Below are positions 34,336-46,045 of a DNA stretch of 64,000 bases, one piece after another. Positions within the stretch are counted from its first letter, which is position 1; every line of letters begins with the position of its first letter. The notes under the pieces are model-generated. The model did no database searches. It had not been told where the DNA came from and worked only from the letters and a program-made list of their open reading frames with translations. A program made the translations under genes and the position numbers. This stretch comes from Prionace glauca (lineage: Eukaryota > Chordata > Chondrichthyes > Carcharhiniformes > Carcharhinidae): positions 27,305,402-27,369,401 of the forward strand of contig CM075760.1 of the NCBI GenBank assembly GCA_037974335.1, written 5' to 3'.

Positions 34336-35149
34336 AATGTCCTCCTTCTGCTTTGTAAGAATTCTATGAGTCAATGAAGTGAAACTCTCCAGACCAGGTA
34401 ACATTTGGTTTTATTTCAGTTATTACCACCCCAGAGAGTGTATCTTTCTATATGTTATTGCCAGCGTCTCAATTGCCACTACGCAGTTTTTATATTTGCT
34501 TGCCATGCCTCAGTTTGTATTTCGCCTAAAATATATATCTGTTTATCTTATACCAATTGTTGCTGCATCAGAAATTCTGATCCGGCGTACCTCAAGGTTC
34601 TTCTGGCCCGTGCATTGTCTATCCGAACATTCAAAATGGCCCAGGATTTTAATTCAATAGTCTCCAGATCAGTTCTCTGCCCCCGTTAGCTAAAATAGTT
34701 TGCAAACAGTTCAGCATTAAATCGTTAACATGTTTAGGTGGAACTGAAGACTGGAACATTGAAATGCTTACCAAACACGTGAAATAACCTGATACCTGAA
34801 AGCAGGAAATGATTGGGATTGTAGCAGAATTGGGAATATCTAACACCAGCAGCTCTCCCTGAGGGAGACATAAAGGCATGGCTTATGGTGGGGCTGGGTG
34901 GCTGGACCACAAGTTCGCAGCCATCAGTTCACCCAAGAATGAAATGTGATCATCTCCCTTGTGCAAGTTACAAATGGAAGGCATGATATTGTGATTTCAG
35001 CTGTTTGTTTGGTGAACTGAAACTGATGTGTATGTTGCAATGTAATAGTCTCTCCGGAGACGTTCAGCCAGAATAAATGAGAGACAGCTTGAATGTGTCA
35101 CAGATCAAATGACCTTCGCTTTGCTCATTCCGTGAGTTTCTGATAGACA
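34336..35149. other. Upstream region of receptor C
   Basis: No gene is recognised. Short open frames here show no family resemblance. Confidence 0.45.
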
Positions 35150-37650
35150 ATGCACGGGCCAGCGAATGGACTCTTTTTTGCCATTTCCTACCCCATTCTC
35201 GCAGTTATTGGTGTCCCTGGTAAGTAATTAATCCAAATTACATTATTCATTTTCTCTGAATCTACACATTATTTCTTTTCTTTAAGAATCGGGCTTATTT
35301 TTTCTAACCTTCTGCACTGTCTGTGCTTTCAAGCACGTTTATGATGAATTATCATGCATTCATTGCACTTACATTATAAAGCTTACAATAAAGCATTTTA
35401 TTTATTTAATTGCACATTCATTGAGCTACCATTTATTAAATCATTAACTGTATTATATAACTTTGTATGAGCATTGATTTATTTTAACTGTTGAATTTTG
35501 GCTTTTAATCTAAGTTACTAGATGTAATCTACTGTTTTAGTGTTATTTACAGTTTAAAATTAAAATTTATTCATTATTGTCACATAGGCCTACATTAACA
35601 CTGCAATGAAGTTACTATGAAAAAATCGGAGCCAGGGATCTTACCATGAATATAAGCTTTGGCAGTGTAGTAACTTACATTTTCGTGCACTGATTTTATT
35701 CAGTAAGGGGAATTAATTATCACAGTTCAACCATCTGGTATATAAATTGTGGCATAAAACATGTATTCCGTGATCACATGTGCGATTGCTAGAAGGGTGC
35801 AATAGTACCGTACAGTGAGATCCCACTGGGCAGACTCAATTGTTAATGTCGCATTCCAATTAACGTGTACAAAATTGAAGAAAGGCACAACCATCACTGA
35901 TGGAGGGATTAATATATACAAAATATATAATTGGAGAAATGCTGTGGTCTCAGATAGTTGTAGCGGTGGGATGATGAGGGAGTGGAGGTGTTTGAAATTC
36001 AAAGTAAAAGATTAATGAAAGGGAGACTTACAAATGAGGCCAATGTAAATCATCTTGCAAGAGATTGAAGGATGACCGGACCTTATTATGAACTTTGACA
36101 GCTAATATTTTGGACGAGTTTAAGTTTTTAAAATTTATTTGTGGGATATGGCGTCGCTGGCTAGTCAGCATTTATTACCCAACCCCAAGTCGCGCATGAA
36201 CTGAGTGGCTTGATAGGCCATTTCAGAAGGCGGTCGAGAGCTGAGCACGCTGTTGTGGGCCAAACCAGATAAGGACAGCAGATTTCCTTTCCTTAAGGAC
36301 ATCAGTTGAACCACTTTTGCTTCCAACAAAATAATTGTTTCATGGCAATCAGTATATTCTTAATCCCAGACTTTTTAACACTGAATTCAAATTCCGCCAT
36401 CTTCCCTGTGGGGATTCGAACTCAGGTCCCCAGAATTTTAATTACGTTTCTACGTTATTAGTCTGACAATAATAGGCCATCGTCTCCCCAGTTGGGCATC
36501 TAGCTCTGGGGATTGGCACATTGACAAGGGATTTGAGTTTGACTAGGACTGATAGCAGTGTCTCCTCCTTTGGTAATGTTTAATCCAGTGCTAAATTTCG
36601 AAAAGTAACAAAATAATTCCAAATATTCCGAGTCTGGAGGTAACAAAGAGACGGATGAAGAAGAATTTAATAACCAAAGCGCAGTTTATTGTCTGCTCAA
36701 TAACATCTCTCTCTTCTCATCTCGCAGCCAACTTTTTGGCAATTATAATCTTATTCCAAGGTCGGTGTGGACTCTCCCGGTGCATCACCTACTATCTGGT
36801 AGCCATAGCAGTCAGTGATTTCCTTGTCATCATCACCGGTGTCATCCTCAACCGGATTGGACGGATCTACTTTGGCTACAGTGTACTTTTCACTCACCCA
36901 ACATGCGCGCACACCATGATACTGGGTTTTATCAGCCTGGATGGATCAGTCTGGCTGACAGTGGCTTTCACCATTGATCGTCACGTGGCTATCTGCTGGC
37001 AGAAGCTGAAAATAAGATACTGCACAGAGAAAACTGCCATGTTGGTTATAGGCATAGTCTGTGCCCTGAGCTGCATCAAGAACTTTCCTTTCCATTTCAC
37101 CTACCAACCATTATTCACCATGGACGGGGTGGCCTGGTTTTGTGATATCAAGACCAGCTTCAGTACCTCGCCGACCTGGAAGGCCTTTGACTGGCTGGAT
37201 CATGTCTTAACCCCTTTTCTGCCATTCATCCTCATCCTTTTGCTTAACGCGCTGACTGTAAGACACATCTTAGCTGCCAGCAGGGTCCGCAGGAGGCTCC
37301 GGTGCTCCGAAAGTCAGGAAGACACTGAGATGGCCAATCGCAAGAAGTCAATTGTCCTGCTTTTTGCAATCTCTGTCAGCTTCCTTGTCATGTGGGTTAC
37401 TTACTTCGGACATTTCCTCTATGTGCAGATTACAGGAGAGAGCTACTTCAACAGCCTGGATTTCAATGACCCAGAATACATCTTTCAGGAGATCACCAAC
37501 ATGCTTCAATTACTCAGTTCCTGCAATAACGTCTTCATTTATGCAGTGGCCCAGACCAAATTCAGAGGGGAGCTGAAGAAAGTGCTTCTGCGTCCCTTCT
37601 TCATTATCACAGGTTGTTTTAAACAATTAAAAAAAGATGATTGCACATGA
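35150..37650 (+). CDS. GPR139-like rhodopsin-family receptor C (two exons)
   Basis: Exon 1 is 35150-35219 (70 nt, donor GTAAGT) and exon 2 is 36728-37650 (acceptor CTCGCAG). They encode 330 residues. It starts MHGPANGLFFAISYP and keeps I-G-V-P then A-N in TM1. TM2 has SDFLV and the TM3 top has a Cys (HPTCAH). DRY is replaced by DRH, ECL2 has a Cys (WFCDI), and ICL3 is basic (RVRRRLR). TM7 reads NNVFIY, so the Pro of NPxxY is Val; human GPR139 also lacks this Pro, if I recall it correctly. Exon 2 is visibly richer in G and C at third positions than in receptors A and B, which suggests an older split or gene conversion. It is intact, membrane-located, with unknown ligand. Confidence 0.9.
35220..36117. 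other. First part of receptor C intron
   Basis: AT-rich intron. The only recognised piece is a SINE-tail scrap at 35569-35622, the same tail as at 33908. Confidence 0.5.
36118..36500 (-). mobile_element. tRNA-derived SINE of a second family
   Basis: On the minus strand a tRNA-like head (B box read as GGGATTCGAACTCAGGTCC on the plus strand near 36410) is followed by a body containing 'ggccatttcagaaggcgg' and 'cagcatttattacccaa' on the plus strand. This layout differs from the V-SINE copies and is another common shark SINE in my memory. It lies in the intron of receptor C, antisense. Confidence 0.65.
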
Positions 37651-38980
37651 CTTGGTTGTCACTTCGCACTCAAGCTTGACACAAGGTAAAGAACTTATGG
37701 CCTTAAAATTTAAAAAAATCAGCTTTATGCATTGGTTTAGTGCATTTTAGCTCGTGATGTTTAAGGCAAGTCACTTTATTTCACATCACGTAACTCTCTT
37801 TGTTTTTTTTCAAGTGTAGAATTCAAAACGCTGTCATTCTTTTAAGTTTTGATATCTCTGAGTTGAATGTACTATGTTTAGCACACCACTTTCAAGCGTT
37901 GATACGCATTTTGTATAGACTTTGTAATGTTAAAAGCAATTCTGAATTTTTAATGAACTCAAACCAAACACTGATTGAAGGGACAAAAGCATCAGTTGGA
38001 AAGTGGTCTGATCAAAAATTGATACGTTGATAAGGGCCAGTTTTAATGACTTCCTGTCGATCAATGAGACATTCACTGATTCAATATTATTAGATATTGC
38101 TTACTGTCTTATCTCAAATAAATGCAGCATGAAAAGTACACTCATTTTCATTCTATAAACAGCAATATATTTTATATTTGTAATTTGTAAATTTCTTCAT
38201 TGCATTTAAGGATATTAGCATCTTTAGCATTTCATTTTTCTTTTGTTTTAAACGTAAAGAAACTTATTTCACGAAATCATAGAGAGAAGTAACATCGAAT
38301 TTCAAATAACATGACCAAGACATAGAGTCGCTGAAAGGGGTCTGACGCAAATCAATTTAATGAGGTTTTGAGACGATCAGCTCAAGATATCAATCATGAC
38401 GACAAGGCAGCAAATTTCCCTCATCCTTCACAAAGGGGCAAGGAAACATTCTGTCCATGAGAGGGATGGTTCCATGAGTAATGAACACTTAGAGGGCCAG
38501 TCAGGGCACAGTGAGAAATTGCATTAATAGAGAACCATCACTATCGAGAATCCAATTTATAACTGTCCACCCAGACCAATCACAAATTGCTAACGCTCCC
38601 CGCCGGGCAATTAAGAATTAGCCTCTGCCAACTTAGGTCATTGTGGTGCAATAACTTCATCGGTCACTCTGTGGGTTGTGCCTTGGAATGAGTTAATAAG
38701 CATACACTTTCACTGAGCACTTTCTGCAACAAGGGAAACTGAGGTTGTGGGAAGAGGGAGATTGAGTGTCAACCTGCGCCCAGCGACGAATTAGCCTGAG
38801 CACACGAGCTAAGTCCCGCCCTGTATTTAATAGGTATCCACAAAGTACTAAAGATTTCCAGAGTTACTTCACCATCTGCTTCGTGTGGCCCAAGTGTTTA
38901 AAATATCAAATGAGCATAATTCGAATTTAAGTTCAAATAATATCTTGAGCGTTCATGGCCACGTGTATGTGAAGAGGTAG
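37651..38980. other. 3' flank of receptor C
   Basis: A candidate poly(A) signal AATAAA lies at 38117-38122, giving a 3' UTR of about 470-490 nt. The rest (38130-38980) is anonymous. Confidence 0.45.
38117..38122 (+). terminator. Candidate poly(A) signal of receptor C
   Basis: First canonical AATAAA after the receptor C stop codon. Position only; not otherwise supported. Confidence 0.4.
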
Positions 38981-39039
38981 GTGGTACATACTTGCTTACA
39001 TGAAGCATTGGCTTTATGTGTCTTGCGAGCACCTCCATG

Positions 39040-39556
39040 GAGTGCCATGATCCCACAGTGTTTAACCCTGCTGCTTAACAGTACCCGGGATTCGGATTCG
39101 CGTCAGGCCTTGGGTGATTGTCTCTGCAGATTTTGCGCATCCTTCCCGTGCCTGCGTGGGTTTCTTCCTGGTTCTCCGGTTTTCTACCACTGTCCAGTCA
39201 TGTGCAAGTCAGGTGGATTGGCGATGATAAAAAAATTCTTCGTCCCAGGATGATTAGTTAGATGGATTAGACATGCTGAATGTGTGGGGTTACGGGGATA
39301 GGTTGGGGCGAGGGCTTGTGTAAGACACTCTATGATTTCGAGATCCCGGCGGTGGACTAGGGAAAACACAATAAGAAGTCTCCCAACACCAGGTTGAAGT
39401 CCAACAGCTTTATTTGGTAGTAAAAGCCACATTTTGCTACCAAGAAAACCTGTTGGACTTTAACCTAGTGTTGTGAAACTTCTTACTAAAACACTCTATC
39501 AGAGAGTTGGTGGAAACTCGATGGGCCGAATGGCTTCCTTCTGCACTGATTCTATA
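39040..39556 (+). mobile_element. V-SINE copy interrupted by a foldback element
   Basis: A degraded tRNA head and V-SINE core run from 39040 to about 39336. The SINE tail resumes at about 39490 ('aaacactctatcagagag', then 'actcgatgggccgaatggc'). The intervening 150 bp are the foldback insertion. The word ACACTCTA occurs on both sides of it, consistent with a target-site duplication. Confidence 0.7.
39371..39486. repeat. Foldback (inverted-repeat) element
   Basis: The left arm at 39372-39420 begins TAAGAAGTCTCCCAACACC. The right arm at 39436-39485 is its imperfect reverse complement, ending GTTGTGAAACTTCTTA. A loop of about 15 bases separates arms of about 50 bases. The right-arm text also occurs inside the LINE at 4714-4770. 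It may be a MITE or a piece of a larger shark repeat. Confidence 0.65.
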
Positions 39557-40301
39557 GCATTTTCATATACAATGTAAAGGGGGAATATTTAATGTACCTG
39601 CGGGCGGTAATACAGGTTCCAACACTATGGTTCAGTTTGCAGATACTGTCATATACTATAATGTAGCGAAGCAGAGTGAAAGATGGATATGATAAACCTG
39701 TTCAATTATTGACTCGACATGGGAATTTAAAATGCTATCGGACTAACACTTCACCAAAATATTATTTTTTCGGGATGACCATGAATCTCGATATTTTCAG
39801 CTATAATATTGTTCAAAGCTATTTGTGTGCTTGCTATGTGCGAGAGTTGGAGAAGAGGTGCTGTGAGTCAGTGATAGCAGAATAAAACAGAGAAGATAAC
39901 AATTCTAGAAACACTTCACCATGACAGGAAAAGAATAACACGCAAAACATGTCAATCAGTATTTGTAAATACACAACACTGACTGGCCAATACGGTCCTT
40001 GCTGATCTAAACGGCCACAATTCTTTGTAATTCATCTGTTGTATCATAAATTGTTTTCATTTTTTGTGTAATGAATGGACTGTGGGTACTATCTTCCTCT
40101 TCAGGGTGATGCAGAAAAAACGCCATTTTACGTTATCAGTTCTGGCACTTGAACTTCTGAATTGATTTCTTGGTGTTGTTGCAGTGATTATTTGGGATAC
40201 GGTGCTGAATAAAATGCATCCGTTGTCCATCTCCCTCAGCGAGAAGTATCTTGAAACTATATTTCAAAAGAAAATCAACATCAAGAAACATACATCTCAT
40301 A
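39557..40301. other. No feature recognised
   Basis: AT-rich intergenic sequence. Confidence 0.4.
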
Positions 40302-40677
40302 TATCTGGGCTATACTGGATTTAGTTCTGGGCAATGAGCCGGGTCAGGTGGTTAAGGTTGCAGTAGGTGAACATTTGGCTAATAGTGACCACAACTCTGT
40401 CTACTTTTGGATACTAATGGAAAAAAGATGAGTGCTGCCCTAAGCGGAGGGTGCTAAATTGGGGGAAGGCTAGATACAGCCAGATTAGGCAGGAGCTTAG
40501 GGATACAGACTGGGAAAGGCTATTGGAGGGCAAGTCCACGTTAGGCATGTTGGAGTCTTTCAAGGGAAAACTGAAATGGTTGCAGGAAAGACATGTGCCA
40601 GTTAAGAGGAAGGATGGGAAAGGTAGGATTGGAGAGCCGTGGATTACTAGAGATATTGAGGACTTGGTCAGGACTTG
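40302..40677 (+). mobile_element. CR1-clade LINE fragment (endonuclease end to RT start)
   Basis: It reads as LDLVLGNEPGQVVKVAVGEH and SDHNSV (endonuclease end), then LNWGKARYSQIRQELRDTDW and VPVKRKDGKGRIGEPWITRD (linker), with a break near 40430. It stops abruptly at 40677, where 'aggacttggtc' is tandemly doubled and SINE sequence begins. This is the left edge of segmental-duplication copy 1. Confidence 0.8.
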
Positions 40678-41083
40678 GTCTGTGTGGGTTTCCTCCGAGT
40701 GCTCCTGTTTCCTCCCAAAGATACGCGGGTTAGATTGATTGTCCGTGACAAATTGACCCTAGTGTCAGGGGGATGGCATGGTAAATATGTAGCGTTACAG
40801 GAATAGGCTTGGGTGGGATTGTATCATAGAATACAATCCCTATAGTGCAGGAGGAGGCCATTTGACCCATCGAGCCTGCACCGACAACAGTCCCATCCGA
40901 GTCCTGTGCTATCCCCGCAACCCCATACTTTTACCTTCTAATCCCCCTGACATTAAGGAGCAATTTACCGTGGCTAATCAACCCAATCAACATCCTTGGG
41001 TTGTTCGGTTCAGAATTGGGCCGGTTCAGACTAGATGGGCCGAATGGCCTCCTTGTGCACTGTAGGGATTCTCTGATTCTGGG
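40678..41083. mobile_element. SINE pieces in inverted arrangement (duplication copy 1)
   Basis: 40678-40825 is a plus-strand V-SINE core and tail. 40826-40990 is a minus-strand SINE 3' part ('aatacaatccctatagtgca', then 'acccatcgagcctgcaccga'). 41000-41083 returns to a plus-strand tail ('gactagatgggccgaatggc', 'gcactgtagggattct'). The middle and last parts could form a large hairpin. A LINE 3' tail follows at 41098-41172. Confidence 0.65.
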
Positions 41084-41433
41084 GGGATTTTAAACATATC
41101 GGCCATGACTGAATGGTGGAATAGGCACGAATGGGCCGAATGGCTTAATTCTGCTCCTATCTCTTATGGCCTTGTCAGTGAAGCTGATTCTTCCCTCTCA
41201 CCACACACTGTACCCACTCAGTCACTGAGTCTCAGATATGTAATAGTGAAGGTCAAAGCGCTTCAGCTGATCACTGAAACTCATTGAAACCTTATCTCAA
41301 TCTATGACGGGTAGATTGCAAATTGTTGATTGGAGGGAAGTTTGAGATCAGAAAGTGACTGTAAAAACAGATCCTGTTCCGGCAGTGCTTGGAGTTTTAA
41401 AGGTTAGTCACAGCCCCGGGCTCTGCAGCCGCC

Positions 41434-42000
41434 ATGGAGTTCCTCACTGTCTGCATTGTGTTCGGGCTGTTTCCTATCAGTAAGGATGACTCCAATCTGG
41501 TTAAATGTTATCGCGATCTGAACCTTTAGCTCTGCTTCTCCCCAGTGGTGGTTTTTGACCCTGCTGTGCATTTCCACCATCATTTGTTTTTATTTCATAA
41601 CTCCAGTTATGTCGCGGTGAATATAAAGTGTTAATATTATTTCAGCAGCACGTCCAACACTTAGATTTTTTTCTTTTTGAACACATGTCACAGATCCGAG
41701 TGGTGGAGATTCTGTTTCTCAGCCGCAGTCTTCAGAGGGGAGAGAAGGTGAAACGGTGACTATCGGATGTACCTACAGCACTACAGCAAGCGACTATTTC
41801 TTATATTGGTTCAGACAGCAGCCACAGAAGGATTTGCACTTCATTATACGGAAAAGATCCGAGGGTACACAAGAAGAGAGAGGGGAAGGTTTTGGACCCA
41901 ATTTCTCTGCTGATCTCCAGACCTCGGCTAAATTAACTACTTTAACCATCTCGAGCCTGCAGCTGACTGACGCTGGCCGCTATTACTGCGCTTTCAGACT
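41434..42000 (+). CDS. Rearranging V gene segment 1 (TCR alpha/delta type)
   Basis: The leader exon is 41434-41479 (46 nt, MEFLTVCIVFGLFPI, donor GTAAGG) and the V exon is 41694-42000 (acceptor TCACAG), joined in phase 1 as in all Ig/TCR V genes. The mature part shows the first Cys (TIGCTY), the core Trp (LYWFRQQPQKDL), the FR3 block KLTTLTISSLQLTDAGRYYC and the second Cys in Y-Y-C-A, directly followed by a recombination signal. Framework wording (WFRQQP, L-H-F-I, and the F-S-A-D-L-Q strand) fits TRAV/TRDV best. It would be joined to J (or D and J) segments by RAG in T cells; none are in the window. The frame is fully open. It may also be read as another 23-RSS class (for example TRGV), with lower likelihood. 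An octamer-like TTGCAAAT lies about 120 bases upstream. Confidence 0.9.
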
Positions 42001-42039
42001 CACAGTGATAGAAATCAGTCTCACCCCCGTACAAAAACT
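42001..42039 (+). promoter_or_regulatory. 23-bp-spacer recombination signal of V segment 1
   Basis: Perfect heptamer CACAGTG (42001-42007), 23-nt spacer (42008-42030) and nonamer ACAAAAACT (42031-42039), one base from the ideal nonamer. It sits immediately 3' of the V coding end, as required for RAG-mediated joining. Confidence 0.95.
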
Positions 42040-44299
42040 GCTTCACACCTATCATTGGGTGCTCCAGTCTGTTGAGGTTTGTGTGGAGAATCGCAGAAAG
42101 TAACAGTCAGATTGAGCAGCGGCGCTGTTAGCCGCTCTGACACACACCCCGAGGAAACCACATTAACCTTGGATCAAACTGTCACCCAATTCAATCCAGG
42201 ATCGGCTGAGACAACACACAGCAGAATCCCATCAGAGTGAAAGGTTAATCAGCGAGAGAGAGAGAGCAGCTACCAGTTAAAGAGTTTGTGTTTCGTTTCC
42301 AATTGTTATTTTCTTCAATTCAGGCTTGTCTGGGAAGATCAGTTTCACCAAATAAAGGTTCCTCAGATTTAAAAATGTTTCAAAGCTCATGGATTCCGGA
42401 GCTGTGAGATTTAACCCGGGAATGGGACGATAGAAAAGGGGGCGGGGCGGTAGGGGATATCTCCGGCTGACAAAGAGAGTGATGAAGATGAGGTTGAGGG
42501 AGGGAACACAAGATAGAACAGGTGGGGAGAATTATATGTCGAAAAACAGTTCAATCTGAGAACCGAGAAACAAGCAGCGATCAAAATAATGCAGCAGGTC
42601 AAAGAATGTGACTGTAAGGTAGGGTCTGAGCAAGATACAAGTGTAAACTGGTGATAACTTGAAAGATATGTTTTCCTCTCCCTGTGCATACTTCCTGTTA
42701 AAAACCTGAGCAATGTTCCTATGCAGGTGAGTGTGGCCCAGTCTTTGCATCAGCTCAACGGCTCCCTATATTCAATGCTGCAACATCTGAGACGTTTAGC
42801 CATGGAGCTGTTTTAGGAATCCTTCAGTGGATCAGCCCTGTCAATGTCTGGTTCCTCTGCTTAATATCTACGAAATTTCAAAGACTAGGTGGCTGAATGA
42901 GACCTCTGTAGAGCATCGGCTCAGTGCTCGCTAACTCTCCATGTCTAAACGTTTGATCAACTGTGCTATGCAGGCAAGTATATCCCTACCCCCTAAGCTG
43001 TACACTTCCTATATCACCCAATGCGCCGATACACTTTGAGAGAGCTATAAAAGTCATTGACATAGGCAAGGGTGAGATTGAGCGGAATGATACGGAAACA
43101 ATCCAACTGAGGGACAAAGATGAATGCGGCCTGAGAGCAGTGAATGATGCAGAGACACAGCAAGGAAGGACATTGCTACAGATGAGTATTTATAAATACT
43201 GACATACATTAGAGGAGGCTGTGGTGCAGTGGTATTTTAAATGGGCGAATCCCTACTTTGAAAAAGTGATACCTAGTTATAGATTTAGCCAGAAGACGAA
43301 CTATCCTCTTCACACCCGCCTAGTCAAGACCCCTTTGTATTTTATACATATCAATCAAGTAGCCTTTTTACTCTGAATTCCAGTGGTTATAACTTTGTCT
43401 TTCTAACCTTTCCTCATGAAATAATTCGGCCTTAAAAACAAAGATTGAATGCCAGAAATTTACACGGATACACAGAATGGAAGACTAAAACTTAATGAAA
43501 CTCAAGGTTACACACACACAAACTGAGAACTGCTCACTGTTACCAAGGAACCCGATATATAGGGAATCTGGGGATTCTGAAGAGAATGAGGCGAAAAAAA
43601 TAGGAAATAACATCAAATAAAGAGGTAACAATGAACAGAGAAGGCAACAGGGGAAAGAGAAAGCAGTTAATGGCAAAACAAGAAAAGTTATGAAATAGTA
43701 AAATTTAGATAGCTGAATGACAAGAAATGATGATCATCCTCAGATTTTGCTTTTATTCTGTCTAAAATGCCGGGGTCCAAACTGCACACACTATTCCAAA
43801 TGTAGTCTCCACAAAACCCTGAATTACTGTAACAAGACTGCAAACATTTCAAGACTTAACTCCGTGCTCAAGGCTGGAAGGAGAGTGTGACAGTGCATAA
43901 TTCGCACTGTGTACATTCCCGACATCAGTAACTGGATCAGGAAGATGGGATATCTTTGTCTCTTTGTACTGTCTTTTTAAAGCTCCATCTCCTCTTAATG
44001 CCGTGTGTCATATATTCGCTTTCCCTACTTTCCAGGCAAAGCTCGGGTTCACCAACTGTCTGTGTCTATATCAAGTAGCTAATTGACCCTGGGAGCTGGA
44101 CAGCCAGAGGGAGCTGAATGAGAGGAAGCGACAGAAACAGAAAGAGAAGTGACATGATAGTGTTTCGGAATGACTTGTGTCAGTTGCTCTCCGTGATGAA
44201 TTCCTGCAGTGTGTTACCTTATAAGTTTCACAGAGGCCGCACTGATGAGTTTGTTGGGGGTTGGAAACTGCAAGTGTCACATAAGCAGCTCACTGTCTA
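42040..44299. other. Flank of V segment 1; LINE remnants at 43240-43440 and 43757-43835
   Basis: There is no further gene. A short GA microsatellite lies at 42252-42266 (expanded in copy 2) and a CA run near 43508-43519. At 43240-43440 and 43757-43835 decayed minus-strand LINE text is visible (for example the plus-strand words 'tctttctaacctttcctcat' and 'ccaaactgcacacactattcc'). Confidence 0.55.
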
Positions 44300-44476
44300 T
44301 TTCATGTTCCAGCTAAGAGGATTCGCTGCTTTCATTGGCTGAAGCAATCACTTGTGTGTGATATAAACATGAAAATTTGAAGGATAAACTTGCATTTGGT
44401 GAATAAAAAACCCGAAATAAAATAAAAAGCAGGTGATTCGTGGATAAATTAATATTGTAAACAGGTTGGATCACAT

Positions 44477-44548
44477 TCACTGGTGGTCCATTGGTTAGGA
44501 TTCGGCGCTCTTACCACCACGGTCCAGGTTCGATTCCCGGTCAGGGAA
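44477..44548 (+). pseudogene. tRNA-Glu-body relic with CTT anticodon
   Basis: Full 72-nt length and clearly Glu-type outside the anticodon (GGTTAGGATTCGGCGCTCTT, then GGTTCGATTCCCGGTCAGGG). The anticodon loop reads CTCTTAC, which gives CTT (Lys) in place of CTC. Unpaired positions in the acceptor (3/70), anticodon stem (27/43 and 30/40) and T stem (51/63) suggest a pseudogene. Some of these changes look like CpG decay. No T-run follows. Confidence 0.7.
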
Positions 44549-44998
44549 TGTAGATTTATTGCTGTACAACAATCCTGCGTTACTTTCAGTTCTGTCAGAA
44601 TCAGTAACAGAGAGATTTCCTCTTTAGCATCTGACTTGGAAATGTCACATGTGAAGAACAAAAAAGAAGAGAGCAATCGGCTGCAAAGCGCTGATGGCAC
44701 AAAATGCTGATGCGGGTTAAAATCTGGCTGTTAATGGGGTAAATTTTATTGTTTCTACTGACACAAATATCTCCCTGATCTGGGTCCAAATCTCGGGCTC
44801 AATTACAAGAAAAAGTTCAATTGAATGCAGCAGTAAACTCTTCCAACGCCAATGAAGTGGAGGTGGTTTTCACTCAGAAACAGTAAGTGTGAGATTAACA
44901 GCGCAGGTTGGAGAAAGACTCAGTTTGAGCGGTGACGCTGCCGGAGGAATGGAGAGCTGGAGTTCACCCAGAAAAGCAGCAAAGTTCAAAAACAATGG

Positions 44999-45014
44999 CG
45001 CCCAATCTGGGGCT
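44999..45014 (-). pseudogene. 3' stump of tRNA-Lys
   Basis: About 16 nt match the 3' end of the tRNA-Lys gene at 759-831. The rest has been replaced by unrelated sequence. Confidence 0.6.
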
Positions 45015-45180
45015 GACAAGGGAACAGTCTGTACATGTGAATGCAGTAAGAGATTTAAACAAGTAATTTTGATTTACTTGTAATTCAGAGATTTAATCAA
45101 ACAATTCTGATTTAAACAAGAATTTTCTGATTTTAAAATTAATGTTAGCTGTATTTTTAAAAGGAATTGTAATCTTTAGC

Positions 45181-46045
45181 CAAAGTTACACTGATTTTAA
45201 GGTTAACTTGGATGATAAAGTATAATCTTTAACCGACAACGGTTCTCAGTAACACAATCCCCTATAAACACAGGAGATGGCTGTGGTGTCCGCTCTGAAC
45301 TTCAAGTGGTTGTGTCTTCAGAATTTACCCCCCACCCCCCCGCAGACCATTGTCACATAAGAGTCCCCAAAAAGCATGCTTTACAATCACCTTTCACAAT
45401 AATGCTTTCCATGAGTGGCTTGAATTTTGAAATCCAGACCAGATTTTCTAAATGACTCGTTCAAACAAAGCTTCCATTCTGAGCTCGTGGGTTGTGGATG
45501 TGATGTCTTTCTTGAAGGTCATTCTACACAGTCCCTTACACCAATTTTCTGTGTTGGGTCTTAGCCTGTCTCGAGTTCTCGTGATCATACATATTGATTT
45601 TTTTTTCATTTAGTAGAAAATACAGAGTGGAGAAAAATCATTTTCAAAGATATTTTTGCAGAAAAGCGTGGGCTTATTTGACATGCATTTGAACACAGCT
45701 GCCAAGAGTGTTGGCTGTCGACACATTTTTATATAATTTGAGCTAAACATGCACTTGTATTATTCATGGGAGAGTAAACTTTGTGGATGAATTAACTCCC
45801 CGAAAGCCCCTCTTCCATCTTCTAGTTTCATACTGAAGTCTTGGTTATTCTATGCGAAATTCAATATTTTGTTCCAGTTTTTGGTCTGGTCTTTAATTTG
45901 CATGACACACTCCGTTATCCTGTTTGGGAGTAAAGTTGTCCTGGCAATAGGAGGGGAGGATGCAAAGGGATTTTTCCCCATTCCCCTCCTTGTAATGTGG
46001 AATGAAATTAGAAATTTCTGGAAAATGTGGGTGACACCATTCTTC
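45181..46045. other. 3' side of receptor D, no other feature
   Basis: No gene or repeat recognised. A poly-C run lies near 45329-45341. Confidence 0.4.

Larger units (their letters stand above)
44300..45014. repeat. tRNA-bearing block, copy 1
   Basis: Paralogous to 70-832 and to 63123-63837. It contains the tRNA-Glu-like sequence at 44477 and, at its end, only the last 16 nt or so of tRNA-Lys on the minus strand (44999-45014), after which unrelated sequence follows. Confidence 0.75.
40678..45180 (+). repeat. Segmental duplication, copy 1
   Basis: Direct repeat of 59461-64000, with high identity throughout and small indels; the offset grows from about 18,781 to 18,823. It contains, in order, a SINE tail, an inverted SINE pair, a LINE 3' tail, a V gene segment, LINE remnants and the tRNA block. 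The right limit is not seen, because copy 2 reaches the window end at the base corresponding to about 45178. Confidence 0.95.

Noticed and set aside
34379-34689. Open frames of over 90 codons upstream of receptor C as exons
   Set aside because: No splice context, no family resemblance, and composition is typical of AT-rich non-coding DNA.
41434-42000. V segments read as novel innate Ig-type receptors (NITR-like) or IgNAR
   Set aside because: A heptamer-23-nonamer signal directly follows Y-Y-C-A and no J-like strand or TM exon follows, which marks germline rearranging V segments. Framework text fits TCR alpha/delta better than IgNAR.
42963-43202. 79-codon and, in copy 2 (61744-62214), 156-codon open frames as a duplicated gene
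   Set aside because: The two copies differ in frame length despite near-identical DNA, codon use is not coding-like, and the 3' part overlaps a LINE remnant.
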